This document shows positions 1-9,203 of a stretch of DNA of 64,000 nt, one piece after another. The notes below the pieces were generated by a model that was not told where the DNA came from, did not search any database, and was given only the letters and a program-made list of their open reading frames with translations. Where the stretch lies: positions 62,001-126,000 of the forward strand of contig VFIW01000005.1 of the NCBI GenBank assembly GCA_006386115.1, given 5' to 3'. A program made the position numbers and the translations under genes. The stretch's first letter is position 1, and the number at the start of each line of letters is the position of its first letter. The stretch comes from Globisporangium splendens (Eukaryota; Oomycota; Peronosporomycetes; Pythiales; Pythiaceae).

Positions 1-220
1 TTCAGCAATCCGAACGGAGGTTCGCTATCGCCGATGTTCTACGTTGTCGGAAGCGATCACTCTTGCATTGGACTATGACCGTTCGCATCGTCGCTCTGCG
101 AATGGAAGGCGGTCCCACTCAGAACCAAGGTACAGGCGATTCGATAATCGCCAATACCGACTGAATGGTGCAGGTCCGACGGAAGTGGACAATGTCCGAG
201 TCCTGGGTCGTGAGTAGTGT

Positions 221-601
221 TTGCGTCAGCGCCTTTGCTTTAATTGCAACCGACCTGGACATCGAACGTCAGAGTGTCGTGCGCCGCGCCAGCAGAGACA
301 AGCGAGCACGCCACAGGCCATGCGGAACTCAAGAGATCAGCGTCCGGCTCATCAAGCTCGTCGGTCAAATTCAATGGTTGAGCACAACCTTGCCACAGTT
401 GACGAAGTTGATTATCCCATTGTGTTTGACAATGCGGAGCTAAACGCAGTGGAAGTTGCACGTAAAATCAACTTGTTTGTTGTGAACGGCCGTATAGATG
501 GTAATGACGTGCACATTTTAATTGACAGCGGCGCCTCAACCAACCTGATCCAGCGTGGGTTGGCGAAGAAAGTGCTGCAGACAGCAATGATCAGAGCGTA
601 A
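221..601 (+). pseudogene. gag C-terminus (CCHC zinc knuckle) and aspartic protease start, Ty3/gypsy
   Basis: A CCHC knuckle (CFNCNRPGHRTSEC) near the start marks the nucleocapsid end of Gag. About 90 residues later LIDSGASTNLI marks the retroviral-type aspartic protease active site (D-S-G-A). A TAA at 599-601 ends the frame; the same frame continues beyond it into the RT segment, so Gag, protease and RT were probably one open frame in the ancestor. The rest of Gag lies in bases 1-220 and beyond the left edge. Confidence 0.85.
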
Positions 602-640
602 GGATTCGACGGCAGACGAACCAAGAAACAAGCGAACGAG

Positions 641-1945
641 GTGGAAGCATCGTGCCAAGTACAAGACAAGAAGTTTGAGGCAATGCAGTTTACGGAGTGG
701 GATCTACCCAAGAGCCACGATGTCATATTCGATCAGTCATGGTTCGTCGAGCACAACCCGATCATTGATTGGAGAAAGCAGACTTTTCAATTACCAGAAG
801 ATGCCTCTCTGCGCGAGTGCAGTGGCAGTAAAATCTGCGCCAAGATCAAGAATGCAGAGTATGAAGAGTTGTTCGTTGTGAAGGTGTCAGCAGTTGACGG
901 CAATACTCCAGTCGTCCCGCTAGAGTTGAAACCTGTCATTGATCGGTTCGCGGACTGTTTCCCGGAGAAGTTGCCGGATGGCTTACCGCCAGAGCGTGCT
1001 GTGAACTTTGAGCTCCAGGCGAAGCCGGATGCAGTGCCAAGTTCGCGCACGCCATTTCGTCTGTCCAAGGCAGAACAAGACGCGTTGGGAGAGTTCGTTC
1101 GCGGCAACGTGAAAAAGAGATGGATTGAAGTATCAAACTCCCCATGGATCTCTAATATCTTCGGTGTTCCGAAGAAGGATCCAGCTACGGGTATGGCTGT
1201 GAAGCGCGCTGAGCGACTGTGCAGTGGTAACTCAAAGGTACCGATACGTTGGGTCATCGACTATCGGTATGTCAGCAGCCAGACGAAGATCCCCAAGATC
1301 CCTCTACCACACATAGAGGAACTCTTTGATCAGATGCTCGGTGCGACGGTATTCACGGTGATCGACCTCGCGCAAGGTTATCACCAGATGCGCGTGAAGC
1401 CTGACAGTCGTCCTTACACGGCGTTTAGGTTGCAAAAGGAAACGTACCAACGGTGTGTCGCTCCGATGGGATTAGCGGGTATCCCGGAAGTGTGGTCTCA
1501 TCTCATGCGAGTACTCTTTGGTAAACTCAAGTTTGTTGTCGTGTATCTCGATGATATCTGTATCTTCTCCCGCTCGATGAGCGACCATGCGCAACATCTG
1601 GCGATGGTCTGTGAAGTCCTCCGTCATGAGAAGTTGTACGCTCGCCTGTCCAAGTGCGAGTTCGGCAAGTTCAGTGTCCAGTTCCTCGGTCATACAGTTG
1701 CGGTTGAAGGGATCCAAGTCGACGCACACAAGACAACCGCGATCGAGAAGTATCCTACTCCAACGACGCAAAAAACGTTGTTGTGTTTTCTGGATCTCGC
1801 CGGATACTATCGTCGGTTTATTTACGATTTTGCTCGGATTGCGTTGCTGCTGCATAGGCTGATCAAGAAGGATGCAAAGTGGACATGGTCATCAGAACAT
1901 GGTCGTGCTTTTCGTGCGTTAAAGTTGGCTCTACAAAGGCTCTGA
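641..1945 (+). pseudogene. Reverse transcriptase segment of Ty3/gypsy pol
   Basis: This is in the same frame as the preceding Gag/protease segment, separated only by a stop codon. Motifs in order are the protease tail (DVIFDQSWFVEHNPIIDW), the RT entry region, FTVIDLAQGYHQMRV (first catalytic Asp) and VVYLDDICIFS (the YxDD box as YLDD). The frame ends at 1,945, but RT/RNase H homology has by then moved to frame 1 (from about 1,880), so one indel of a base or two lies between. Confidence 0.88.
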
Positions 1946-2658
1946 CGTTGCGCTTACATGACTTTGATCGTCGGTTCACGGTAACAACAGATGCCTCTGG
2001 TTACTGCATGGGTGGTGTCTTGTCTCGAAAGGTCGACGGGTTGGACGCTCCCATTGCCTTCTATTCGAAGAAGTTTGGGTATTACAAGGAAAAATGGCCT
2101 GCTCACGAGAAGGAGCTGCTTGCAATCGAGATTGCGCTCTCTAAGTGGCGACACTACCTTCATGGTTGTCAGTTCGATGTGTTTACAAACAATTCGGTTT
2201 GTCGGTGGGTGTTACACCAACCGAAGGTGACTCCCAAGCTTGCGGGGATGCTGACATTCTTTCCGCAGTTTGATTTTATCCTGCATCACGTGAAAGGCAG
2301 TGCCAATGTGGTCGCTGATGCCTTGTCTCGACCAGGACTCGAAGAAGTCAAGCCATCCGATGAGTTGCCCAAGGTTTCGACTCCCGAAGTGCACGCTTGC
2401 GATGATGCATGTCACGCGCGGTCACAGTCTATTTCTCGTCATGTGGTATCTGCAGCATTTCTACGTCGCCTGCCAGATTCGTATTGCTCCGTCTTTCTCT
2501 CCGCTGTGGACTTTCGGGGGGAGAGATGCGCCGTGGCAGTACGGCGAGAGCAAGTCCACACCTTCGACACACAGTGGGCAAGTGTTCACTTGTCCGAAGC
2601 GACGAAGAAAGCCTTTCAAGCTGGCTATTCCCGCGACCCAAGTTTTGCCAATGTGTAG
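1879..2658 (+). pseudogene. RNase H segment of Ty3/gypsy pol
   Basis: The RNase H domain is recognised from FTVTTDASGYCMGGVL (first catalytic Asp) and the downstream EKELLAIEIALSKWRHYL region (catalytic Glu). The VADALSR motif that closes gypsy RNase H follows. The expected TDN/TDH is FTNNSV here, so a catalytic Asp is replaced by Asn. A TAG at 2,656-2,658 separates it from the integrase in the same frame. Confidence 0.85.
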
Positions 2659-3462
2659 TTGAGTCGCGAAGTGAACAGTAAGTTCGTGAAGCGCAACGGT
2701 CTTCTGTTCTTGCGAACGAAGCACCCGGTACTGCGACTGTGTGTCCCAAACTCGAGCAAGTTGGTCACAGATGCTGTTCAAGAGTTCCATGGTGCTCCAG
2801 TGGCTGCTCATCCAGGGGCTCGACGAACACAGCTGAAAGCAGCTCAATGGTATTATTGGCCCACTTTGGAAAAGGACATTCACGAGTACGTTGGCAGTTG
2901 CCAGACTTGTGCGCGATGGAAGTCGAACAATCGGAAGAAGATCGGTTTGATGATGCCAATTACGACGCCTCAAGAGTGCTGGGATGTTGTGTCGATGGAT
3001 TTCATTACAGGACTTCCAGTGTCCGAAGGTTTTGGTGCCACCTTTGTCACGGTGGACAAGTTGTCGAAACGTCCTAAGTACCATCCAACACACTCGACAG
3101 CGGATGCTGAAGGTACTGCAAAGGTATTCTTCGAAGCAGTGCTTCGTCACCACGGTCAACCGAAGGTCGCCATCAGCAACCGCGATCCAAAGTTCACGTC
3201 GGGCTTTTGGAAGTCGCTGGAAAAGCTCATAGATATCAAGCTAAGCATGACAACATCTCATCGCGCGCCAGTCGGCACCCGATTTGTAAAGGCTATTGTC
3301 CGAACTTGTGTGCGGCTTGGCCCAAGCGCAGGAAGGCGTCGTAAAAAAAGAACGGGCGACGAGCGCGTTCAGTGCCACGCGAGCCACTTTAGTTGCATCC
3401 TCCATATGACTCTCCTTAAACCCCAGCGTCAATCACAGATAGAAAATAATAAGGTATCGTAA
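2659..3462 (+). pseudogene. Integrase N-terminal and partial core, Ty3/gypsy
   Basis: An HHCC zinc module (H-x3-H with CQTC) is followed by the core with VSMDFITGLP (first catalytic Asp) and a degenerate second-Asp region (SNRDPKFTSGFW). Homology stops at about 3,260 just before the catalytic Glu; the remaining residues to 3,462 are unrelated. The continuation of a gypsy integrase occurs on the minus strand at 4,165-4,917. Confidence 0.82.
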
Positions 3463-3936
3463 AATTTTGTTTGGTATCACACGAACACTTTTGGAAAACA
3501 TCAGTATCTTGTACTTATAGTGCAAAGGTTTTGTCATTTCTGTGCACTCTCATCCCCAAAACTGCTTGTTTTATCAGAGTTTTTATGGGTGTAGGCAGGA
3601 AGTTATCTCCAATTTTTTGAGGAATTTAAAAGAAACGTCTGCTGAATAGGATTACCACCGTATAGAGGAAAGTGTAACGAGTTGGGGTTTCTTGATCGCT
3701 GATTGGTCGAAAGTTGGGGGAACGTTTGCGTGGATTCGGAGGAGGAGGTGGTAACTTGATGGCAAATTGAAAAGTGAATTGAATGGAGGACTTAGTTCGC
3801 TAGCACTACATCTAAGCCTCCTTGCGTGCATGCCTATCTTTTTCTTCAACTAATTACGACTTTTCTTCTTATCCAGGTGTCCTACCTGCAACTGTGTTTT
3901 TGTCTGACTCGTTACCTCTAACTGTATACTTTTGAC
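3271..3936. other. Non-coding, AT-rich gap between two gypsy fragments
   Basis: No convincing gene, LTR or RNA gene is visible here. The ORFs present are short and low-complexity. The stretch lies between a plus-strand integrase N-terminus and a minus-strand integrase C-terminus, so it may hold decayed 3' element or LTR sequence. Confidence 0.5.
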
Positions 3937-4161
3937 TTATATGCAGAAGAGTGTCTGACCTCGAGTCCGAGGCCAGCCACTCGTTACACATGCCTGGCGT
4001 GCGAGGTCAGGCACCAGCGACATCCCCCCAGACTTGACTTCGTGTTGGGAGTCTTCAAACTCTTGAAGGAGTCTTTGCCAACGCGAAACATGTCGGGTGT
4101 TCTTCTCGTATTCCCACGTACTCTCATGCGCAGGGTACCCAAGCCATTTCACCAACCACAC
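3937..4161 (-). pseudogene. Chromodomain end of Ty3/gypsy pol (inverted fragment)
   Basis: The translation contains WLVKWLGYPAHESTWEYE, the classic chromodomain core (VKWxGY....TWE). It is in the same frame as the integrase fragment just upstream on this strand, separated by one TAA at 4,165-4,167. The stop sits two residues before the VW/VY that starts the core strand, the same place as the TAG in elements A and B. Confidence 0.8.
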
Positions 4162-4164
4162 GCG

Positions 4165-4917
4165 TTAGCGGTTGTGAGTTTTATGGCGAAGTAACGCGTC
4201 CACCACATGCAGAGCCTCACCGGTCTCGTCATCGAGGATGTCTGGAGCTGCTTTTGGGATCGGTCTTGAATGGAATTTGGTTGGATTCTCAACGTAGTGG
4301 CTAAGCAATTCCACATTGAAAGCTGGATGCAGGCGCTTCGTGTTTGGAGGCAATACTAATCGAGCCACATTCTTGTTCACCATGGTTTCGATCCCAAACA
4401 GTCCAACCTTCTTCGCTGCCAACTTCGCATTTTGAAGTGAGGTGCTTTGGGCGACCGTCTTCAAGGGTAGGTTCTTCGTATCCAACATAACGAGATCGCC
4501 AGCTTTAAATTCCTCTTCGCGACGCTTCCTGTCGTAGTATTTCTTCTGGCGCTCTTGAGCTTGCTCGACGTTCTCTTGAGCAAGCTTGATGGCTTGTTGG
4601 CGCTTCTCCGCAAAGTTTTTGGCAATCTCGGCGACATCCACTCTGTCGATGGTTCTTTCTTCGACGCCGAACTCTTGGGCCATAAAATTGTGTACTTTTC
4701 TTCCCGTGTCGACTTCAAACGGTGTGAACTTGGTCGACTCATTAACGAGAGTTGCATGAGCAAACTCGATCGCGCCAAGGTGGCTGACCCAATCGTCTCC
4801 ATGTTGTGAAACCATACATCGCAGAACACCTTCTAACACGAGATTCTGGCGCTCGGTTTGTCCGTCTGCTTGTATATGGAGAGGGAAGAGTTTGTTTCTT
4901 GCATCACCAATCATCAT
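4165..4917 (-). pseudogene. Integrase core end, coiled linker and chromodomain start, Ty3/gypsy (inverted fragment)
   Basis: It begins near the conserved QADGQTERQN of the integrase core with its catalytic Glu, continues through the basic coiled linker (AEKRQQAIKLAQENVEQAQE, then KKYYDRKRR) and the GDLVMLDTKNLP motif of the gypsy integrase C-terminal domain, and ends at the TAA inside the chromodomain. It starts almost exactly where the plus-strand integrase at 2,659-3,260 stops, which suggests one element with an inverted 3' part, although two separate copies are possible. Confidence 0.82.
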
Positions 4918-6339
4918 GTCGACACCACACAGATTGAGAGATTGATAAAGTATGGTATCGTGGCAAAGAGCCCGGAAGGCCTGACAGTTCGGACAACCCG
5001 TGCTTAATTCTCGGGTGTTTCTCTGTGTAACTTTTCTGGTGCCGGCTGTGGTAGTACAGTGTACACTGCGTGTGTGTTGTTGCGGGAAAAATTGAAGGCG
5101 CAGAGTGAGATTTAAATTGCACTAAGGCTCCAGGATTGCTGAAGTTGCAGCTGTTATATAATCAAGATGTTTTCCTTCCGTCAAATGCAGTTCTTTGAAC
5201 TGCGAACACAACTGTATTGGCCGTGAGAAACGCCAACATCAAAAACAGCGATCGAGTGTAAGGATGCGTCTCTCCGTGCGACATCACGATACCGGTTTGC
5301 ACTGGTTTGACTGGTTCACAGAACAACACTCGGGGCACACGCAATCATTCCACGAATCACGTATGCGATCCACGCTCACGTTGCACGCAGGCTTTCCGCC
5401 GATGACGTGTCCCAGAGTGCGTGCCAGAGCCTTCAGCCAATCCGGTAACCACAATTGTGTGATGTGTATGTATGCATGCGATGTGCAAGAATCCTGAGGT
5501 GTGATTGGGTGCCGTGCGGAAATGTATCCAGCGCAAGTGCCAAGGAAACACAACAGGATGAGTGGTGGCATTCATGTAGCGACAGCAAACTAAGGACCGC
5601 TCGAAATCAATCACTTTCCAAATTCCATTCGACTGCTCAAGTCTCCCCCTCCTCCATACAAAGAGAACCAATAATAGAAAATTGATCAATACCCGCAAAT
5701 ATTGCTGCTTTCACAAGTCAGATACTTTCATCAATGGCCAAATCAACCAAAGGTGGAACGCTCCACTTGTCCTTGTTCACACGCAAAAACTCAATCACCT
5801 CAAAATTTGCAGGAAGCCTGGATGATCTCTGCGATATCAAGACGAGTTTACCGCGCAAAAGTTGCGCTCGCATGCGTTTGAGGTGTGTAGGAACAATAGT
5901 GCTAGCTCGGAAAAATGGACGGAGCAGTCAGCTTCTGTAAGAGGACATTGTTTACAACAGTCCCTCAAACACGGCACACACGCTTGTGCCAGAGGAAGCG
6001 ATTCTCCCGACTTGGAGGGAGGAAGAAGACTTGAGGGCTTGGAGGAAAATTTGCAACTGAATTGAAAAGGTTATGGTTCCTGTCGCTACTTGCTAATGAA
6101 CCCCAAGGGCTCCTGCAAGTTTTACAACTAAAACCTAAACATACACAACAAAACCTATGAATCTGATATATAAAACCTTGGGTACGCTGACGTTGAACCT
6201 ACGGGATCTTCTAGAAGCTTGAACTTCAAGTCTTGTATAAAATACCTGCAAAGTGATTGGCTCGCACCACTCACTCCAGGTGGCAGACACACGTCGGTCT
6301 CGTCGCCAGTCCAGTTTCCCAAGCAGGAACCATCACTCA
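4918..6339. other. About 1.4 kb without a supported gene
   Basis: No conserved domain, LTR pair or RNA gene was found on either strand. TATA-like runs occur near 6,170 and 6,235. The stretch may be decayed transposon sequence, possibly the LTR of another element, but no partner repeat is visible in the window. Confidence 0.45.
5284..5571 (-). CDS. Possible small cysteine-rich ORF, doubtful
   Basis: This 95-codon ORF starts with a hydrophobic stretch (MPPLILLCFLGTCAGYISA) that could act as a signal peptide and ends with a cysteine cluster (CVCPECC). No family is recognised, there is no second copy in the window, and it lies in transposon-rich sequence where chance ORFs are common. It is listed only because small secreted Cys-rich proteins matter in oomycetes; it is most likely not a gene. 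Confidence 0.12.
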   Translation of the reverse strand: MPPLILLCFLGTCAGYISARHPITPQDSCTSHAYIHITQLWLPDWLKALARTLGHVIGGKPACNVSVDRIRDSWNDCVCPECCSVNQSNQCKPVS

Positions 6340-6420
6340 GTACTTGATTAGTACATGGATGTTATCACTCTGTACTGATTAGTACATGAGAACAACATTC
6401 TGCACTGATCAGCACAGAGA
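6340..6420. repeat. Three spaced imperfect palindromes, about 31-bp period
   Basis: GTACTTGATTAGTAC (6,340), GTACTGATTAGTAC (6,372) and the diverged GCACTGATCAGCAC (about 6,402) form short inverted repeats at roughly 31-bp spacing within related flanks. They sit just upstream of the LTR at 6,466. This is consistent with an array of transcription-factor sites; the function is unknown. Confidence 0.5.
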
Positions 6421-6426
6421 ACACTC

Positions 6427-6449
6427 GTGACGTCATCGAATGACGTCAC
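6427..6449. promoter_or_regulatory. Perfect 10-bp inverted repeat carrying two CRE octamers
   Basis: GTGACGTCAT and ATGACGTCAC flank a 3-bp spacer. Each arm contains the palindromic CRE/ATF core TGACGTCA. The site ends 16 bp upstream of the LTR start. CRE sites bind bZIP factors in many eukaryotes; a role in this locus is inference only. Confidence 0.45.
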
Positions 6450-6465
6450 ACATGCACATTGGGAC

Positions 6466-6856
6466 TGCAAAGGGAATGCCCGTTACACGGTGTATGCGTG
6501 CGTTGAGGAAGCGCAGGTGAGAGGAAGGGCACAGGGTAACGCTGCGTCCAAAAGAAGGAAGGGAGCTGTGCGCGATAACGTGCAAAATGAGAAGTGAATT
6601 GAAATCTTAAGGTTTGAAATGCAAATCTGATGGGTTGTTCCTACGGCGTCTTCGATTGGACGATAGTCGGGTGTCCAATCCGACTATCATCGAATGAGAT
6701 TAAACTTTAATGGGATGTTCTTATTGGCTAAAATGCAATTGGCTGCATAGAGTGTTGATGGGTTAACGGGTGGGTTTGTAGAGAGTGGTAAACCCGTGTG
6801 GGTATGACCCACACTCTTTGTACCCAAGAACCCATATAATGGGAGACCCCATTACA
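6466..6856 (-). repeat. LTR A1 (3' LTR of minus-strand gypsy element A)
   Basis: This 391-bp repeat begins TGCAAAGGGAATGCCCG and ends CCCCATTACA, and matches the LTR at 12,348-12,737 at roughly 98% by eye. Inside it an inverted repeat around ATAGTCGG/CCGACTAT and a CATATAATGG TATA-like box near the right end are conserved. In minus orientation it is preceded by a polypurine tract at 6,857-6,867. Its left end differs from the canonical TGTAACGGG at two positions. Confidence 0.85.
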
Positions 6857-6870
6857 TCATCCCCCGTAAA
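6857..6870 (-). other. Polypurine tract of element A
   Basis: Read on the minus strand, the bases directly before the 3' LTR contain ACGGGGGATGA, a purine-rich plus-strand primer as expected for an LTR retrotransposon whose gag-pol runs on the minus strand. The same sequence adjoins the LTR at 12,348-12,737. Confidence 0.6.
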
Positions 6871-6992
6871 GCGATTGGTCACGTAGAAACGCGTACGCGG
6901 CCAATCCCTCTGGATTATTCTGTGTTCTTTCGTGTTCTTCCGTGTTCTTCCGTGTTCGGAAGAACTGAACGCAGGAGAGAACGCACTACGGG

Positions 6993-8644
6993 ATGGTTCG
7001 CCGAGGTGCTGTGCGCCTCAGTAGTAAAGAATTGTCCAAGCGCCTCAACTTGTACGAGGTTCACCTCGCACAGATGTCTTCGATCGACAGCGTCGCTGTC
7101 AACTACGATTCAAGTTGTGAGGAGGGAACTCCTTACAATTCTCCTCTGAAACTCACCACGACGACTGTCGAGTGTGATGATCGGGCGGAAGAAGTAAAGC
7201 CTTCTTCTGGAGCGAAGCGTTCATTGCCCGCGGCTCTGTTGAATGAGCCTGCACGGAAAAAGCATCGTGAGGAGGAAGTTCCTCACGGAAAAGCGAGTGG
7301 AACCATCGCAGCGATTGGCATTTCCGATGACGATGCATCGGATCGCACTGCGGTGGGGAAACTCGCGCAAGGAGGATTAGCATCAGCTGATCCTGACTTG
7401 GTGAATGCAGCGAGAGGTATTCTCCTCTCGCTGGACGTACCCAATGGTGAACTGGATACTGTTGGCCCGCTCGAGGGCTTGCTCCTCGATGTGGAATCCG
7501 AATCTGATGCGCAGGTTACTGTGTCATCGGGGAACAGCGTGTCGCCACGCTATCTTGCCTTTCCGGCAGAGCAGAAGGATTCGGTGTCGGGTCCTTCTGA
7601 AGGGATGTGTTTCATCCCTTCAAGTTGGAGCCATTTGTGGGCACCCAAACCCAATTGGGTTCGTGCGCATCGTGGCACCAAGCATGGGGGAACTCACGCG
7701 CTGTACGATGTGGGTGCTGTCAAGGACGATGACTTCGTCCTTCGACAGAACTTCCATCCCAAGGCGCGTGAGGAATTCTACATCGATTTGTTTCATTCGA
7801 TGCGATTCTTCGACGGTCGGTCGAAGTTAAAGGAGTCTCACAGCGCTGAGAAACAAGCGCTGTTCCTTTCGCAAGCGTGGAGTGCCTTCGTTGTAAATTT
7901 GAACGAAGGCGCTGCGAAATGCGTCGCTCGATTGCGAGACAATCGAGAGAAATTCCTCCGGCACAATGCCTTCGGAAAGTTGTTGGCGATCCATGAAGAC
8001 TGCATGGATCTTGGTGTTCCGTGTGGCGTCAAAACCACACCGATGGGTTGTCGCATCTGCACCAGCGATGCTCCTCAGCTGACTGAGGAGAATATGCGCG
8101 GATACAAGGAATCACGCTACCTCACGGATTGCAAGATCGGATTCGTGAGTTGTGGATGCGAGAGTCGATTAGCATCGACTCTCGTATTGCTGCACCAAGC
8201 CAGGAACATCGGCTTGGAGTACCGAGGCAGGCTCCCAGGTATCTCGATCTGGCGGGTAACCAAGCCAACGAACGCGATAGACGCGCTACTTCTTCCCTCG
8301 CGACGATCGATCGCGATGAGCAAGTATCTTCTCCACGATCCAGCGTTGGTTCCCCTCGGAGTCGCGCAACGGGGGAGCTGGAGGAGGAAAGATCCGCTCA
8401 TGGTCCTGAGATTCATCCTCAGAGTGATCAGCGTCTTCTTGATCGGCTGAAGTACGCTGAGCAAAAGAACGAGGTTCTCCGACTTCGGGCCGAGCTAAGC
8501 GAGATGATCGCGAAGCACGAACGGTTCGAGGGGAGTCTCTCGAGGCTCGAGGCGGACCACAAGCTTGTTCTTGGGATCCTTCGTGAGCATGGCCTCTCGA
8601 AGGGGAAGAGACCGGCGAGTCATCGTGGCGATGATACGCTTTGA
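6993..8644 (+). pseudogene. Opposite-strand accessory ORF of element A (acidic/globular/coiled-coil protein)
   Basis: Two frames join near 8,110-8,130: 6,993 to about 8,120 (frame 0) and then frame 2 to the stop at 8,644. Element B has one extra base at the equivalent place and reads through in a single frame, so this copy carries a 1-bp deletion. The N-terminal third is acidic and Ser/Thr-rich with a basic RKKHREEE patch. A central conserved block (from WAPKPNWVRAHRGTKHG to GVKTTPMGCRICT) holds a few spaced Cys. The C-terminus is a heptad-like coiled coil (LLDRLKYAEQKNEVLRLRAE). No known domain is recognised. The last 480 bp overlap pol on the other strand. It lies between pol and the 3' LTR and reads away from that LTR, which presumably supplies its promoter. 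Confidence 0.7.
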
Positions 8645-9203
8645 GTCGCCCAACGTAGAACGTCGGGTGTAGACGCATGGCCGGAGGAAGCTCCAACGTA
8701 TATGCGTCTCCAATTCTTTCAAGTACCTTGAAAGGGCCAATGTATCTTGGCAGCAACTTGTTGCTGTCACTGCTCGCCACTCTGTTAGGTAGGTTAGCAG
8801 TCGGTAGCAAAACAAATGGATTTCGTTGAAACTCGTTCGTGTTTTTGCGGCCACTCTTGTCCGCTTGTTCCTTCTGACTATCCACTGCGTCGACGATTGA
8901 ATCGCGGACAAAGCGGATGACAGCTTGCCGCTGCAACACTGTTGTAGCGATGTCTTTGTCGACGATCGCCGCATGAGCAGTTACCTGCTCATGATGGTGC
9001 GAGATCTCCGCGCTCTTCGCTTGTTCCGAAGCAGCTGCTTCGCGGACTCCTCCCCCACTCAAGGGAGATGTCACCGACGGAGGGGACATCCACCGAGGAT
9101 GGAGGGAAGATGTGGGTGTCTGAGGGCATTCACGTAGAATGGCGTGTGCCCAGTTGAGACATGCACAGAGTTGTTGATTGCAAACTCTGCGAGAGGGAGA
9201 CAT
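8169..9203 (-). pseudogene. Pol A: integrase C-terminal region and chromodomain with in-frame TAG
   Basis: The integrase C-terminal part (NKLLPRYIGPFKVLERIGDAYTLEL, then HPTFYVGRLK) is followed by a Ser/Arg-rich linker and the chromodomain. A TAG at 8,286-8,288 interrupts the chromodomain; the same frame then reads RVYRVRWLGYPPDRDTWEP and stops at 8,169. The 3' half is antisense to the coiled-coil end of the plus-strand accessory ORF. Confidence 0.8.

Larger units (their letters stand above)
1..3270 (+). mobile_element. Degenerate Ty3/gypsy retrotransposon, cut by left window edge
   Basis: Gag zinc knuckle, aspartic protease, reverse transcriptase, RNase H and the N-terminal half of integrase follow one another on the plus strand in the order typical of Ty3/gypsy. 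The reading frame is broken by a TAA at 599-601, a frame change between about 1,880 and 1,945, and a TAG at 2,656-2,658, so this copy is dead. No LTR is visible: the 5' end lies outside the window and the 3' end stops inside integrase near 3,260. The missing integrase C-terminus plus chromodomain appears in opposite orientation at 3,937-4,917. Confidence 0.9.

Noticed and set aside
6340..6420. CRISPR-like spaced repeats
   Set aside because: Only three imperfect short palindromes without unique equal-length spacers; eukaryotic transposon context.
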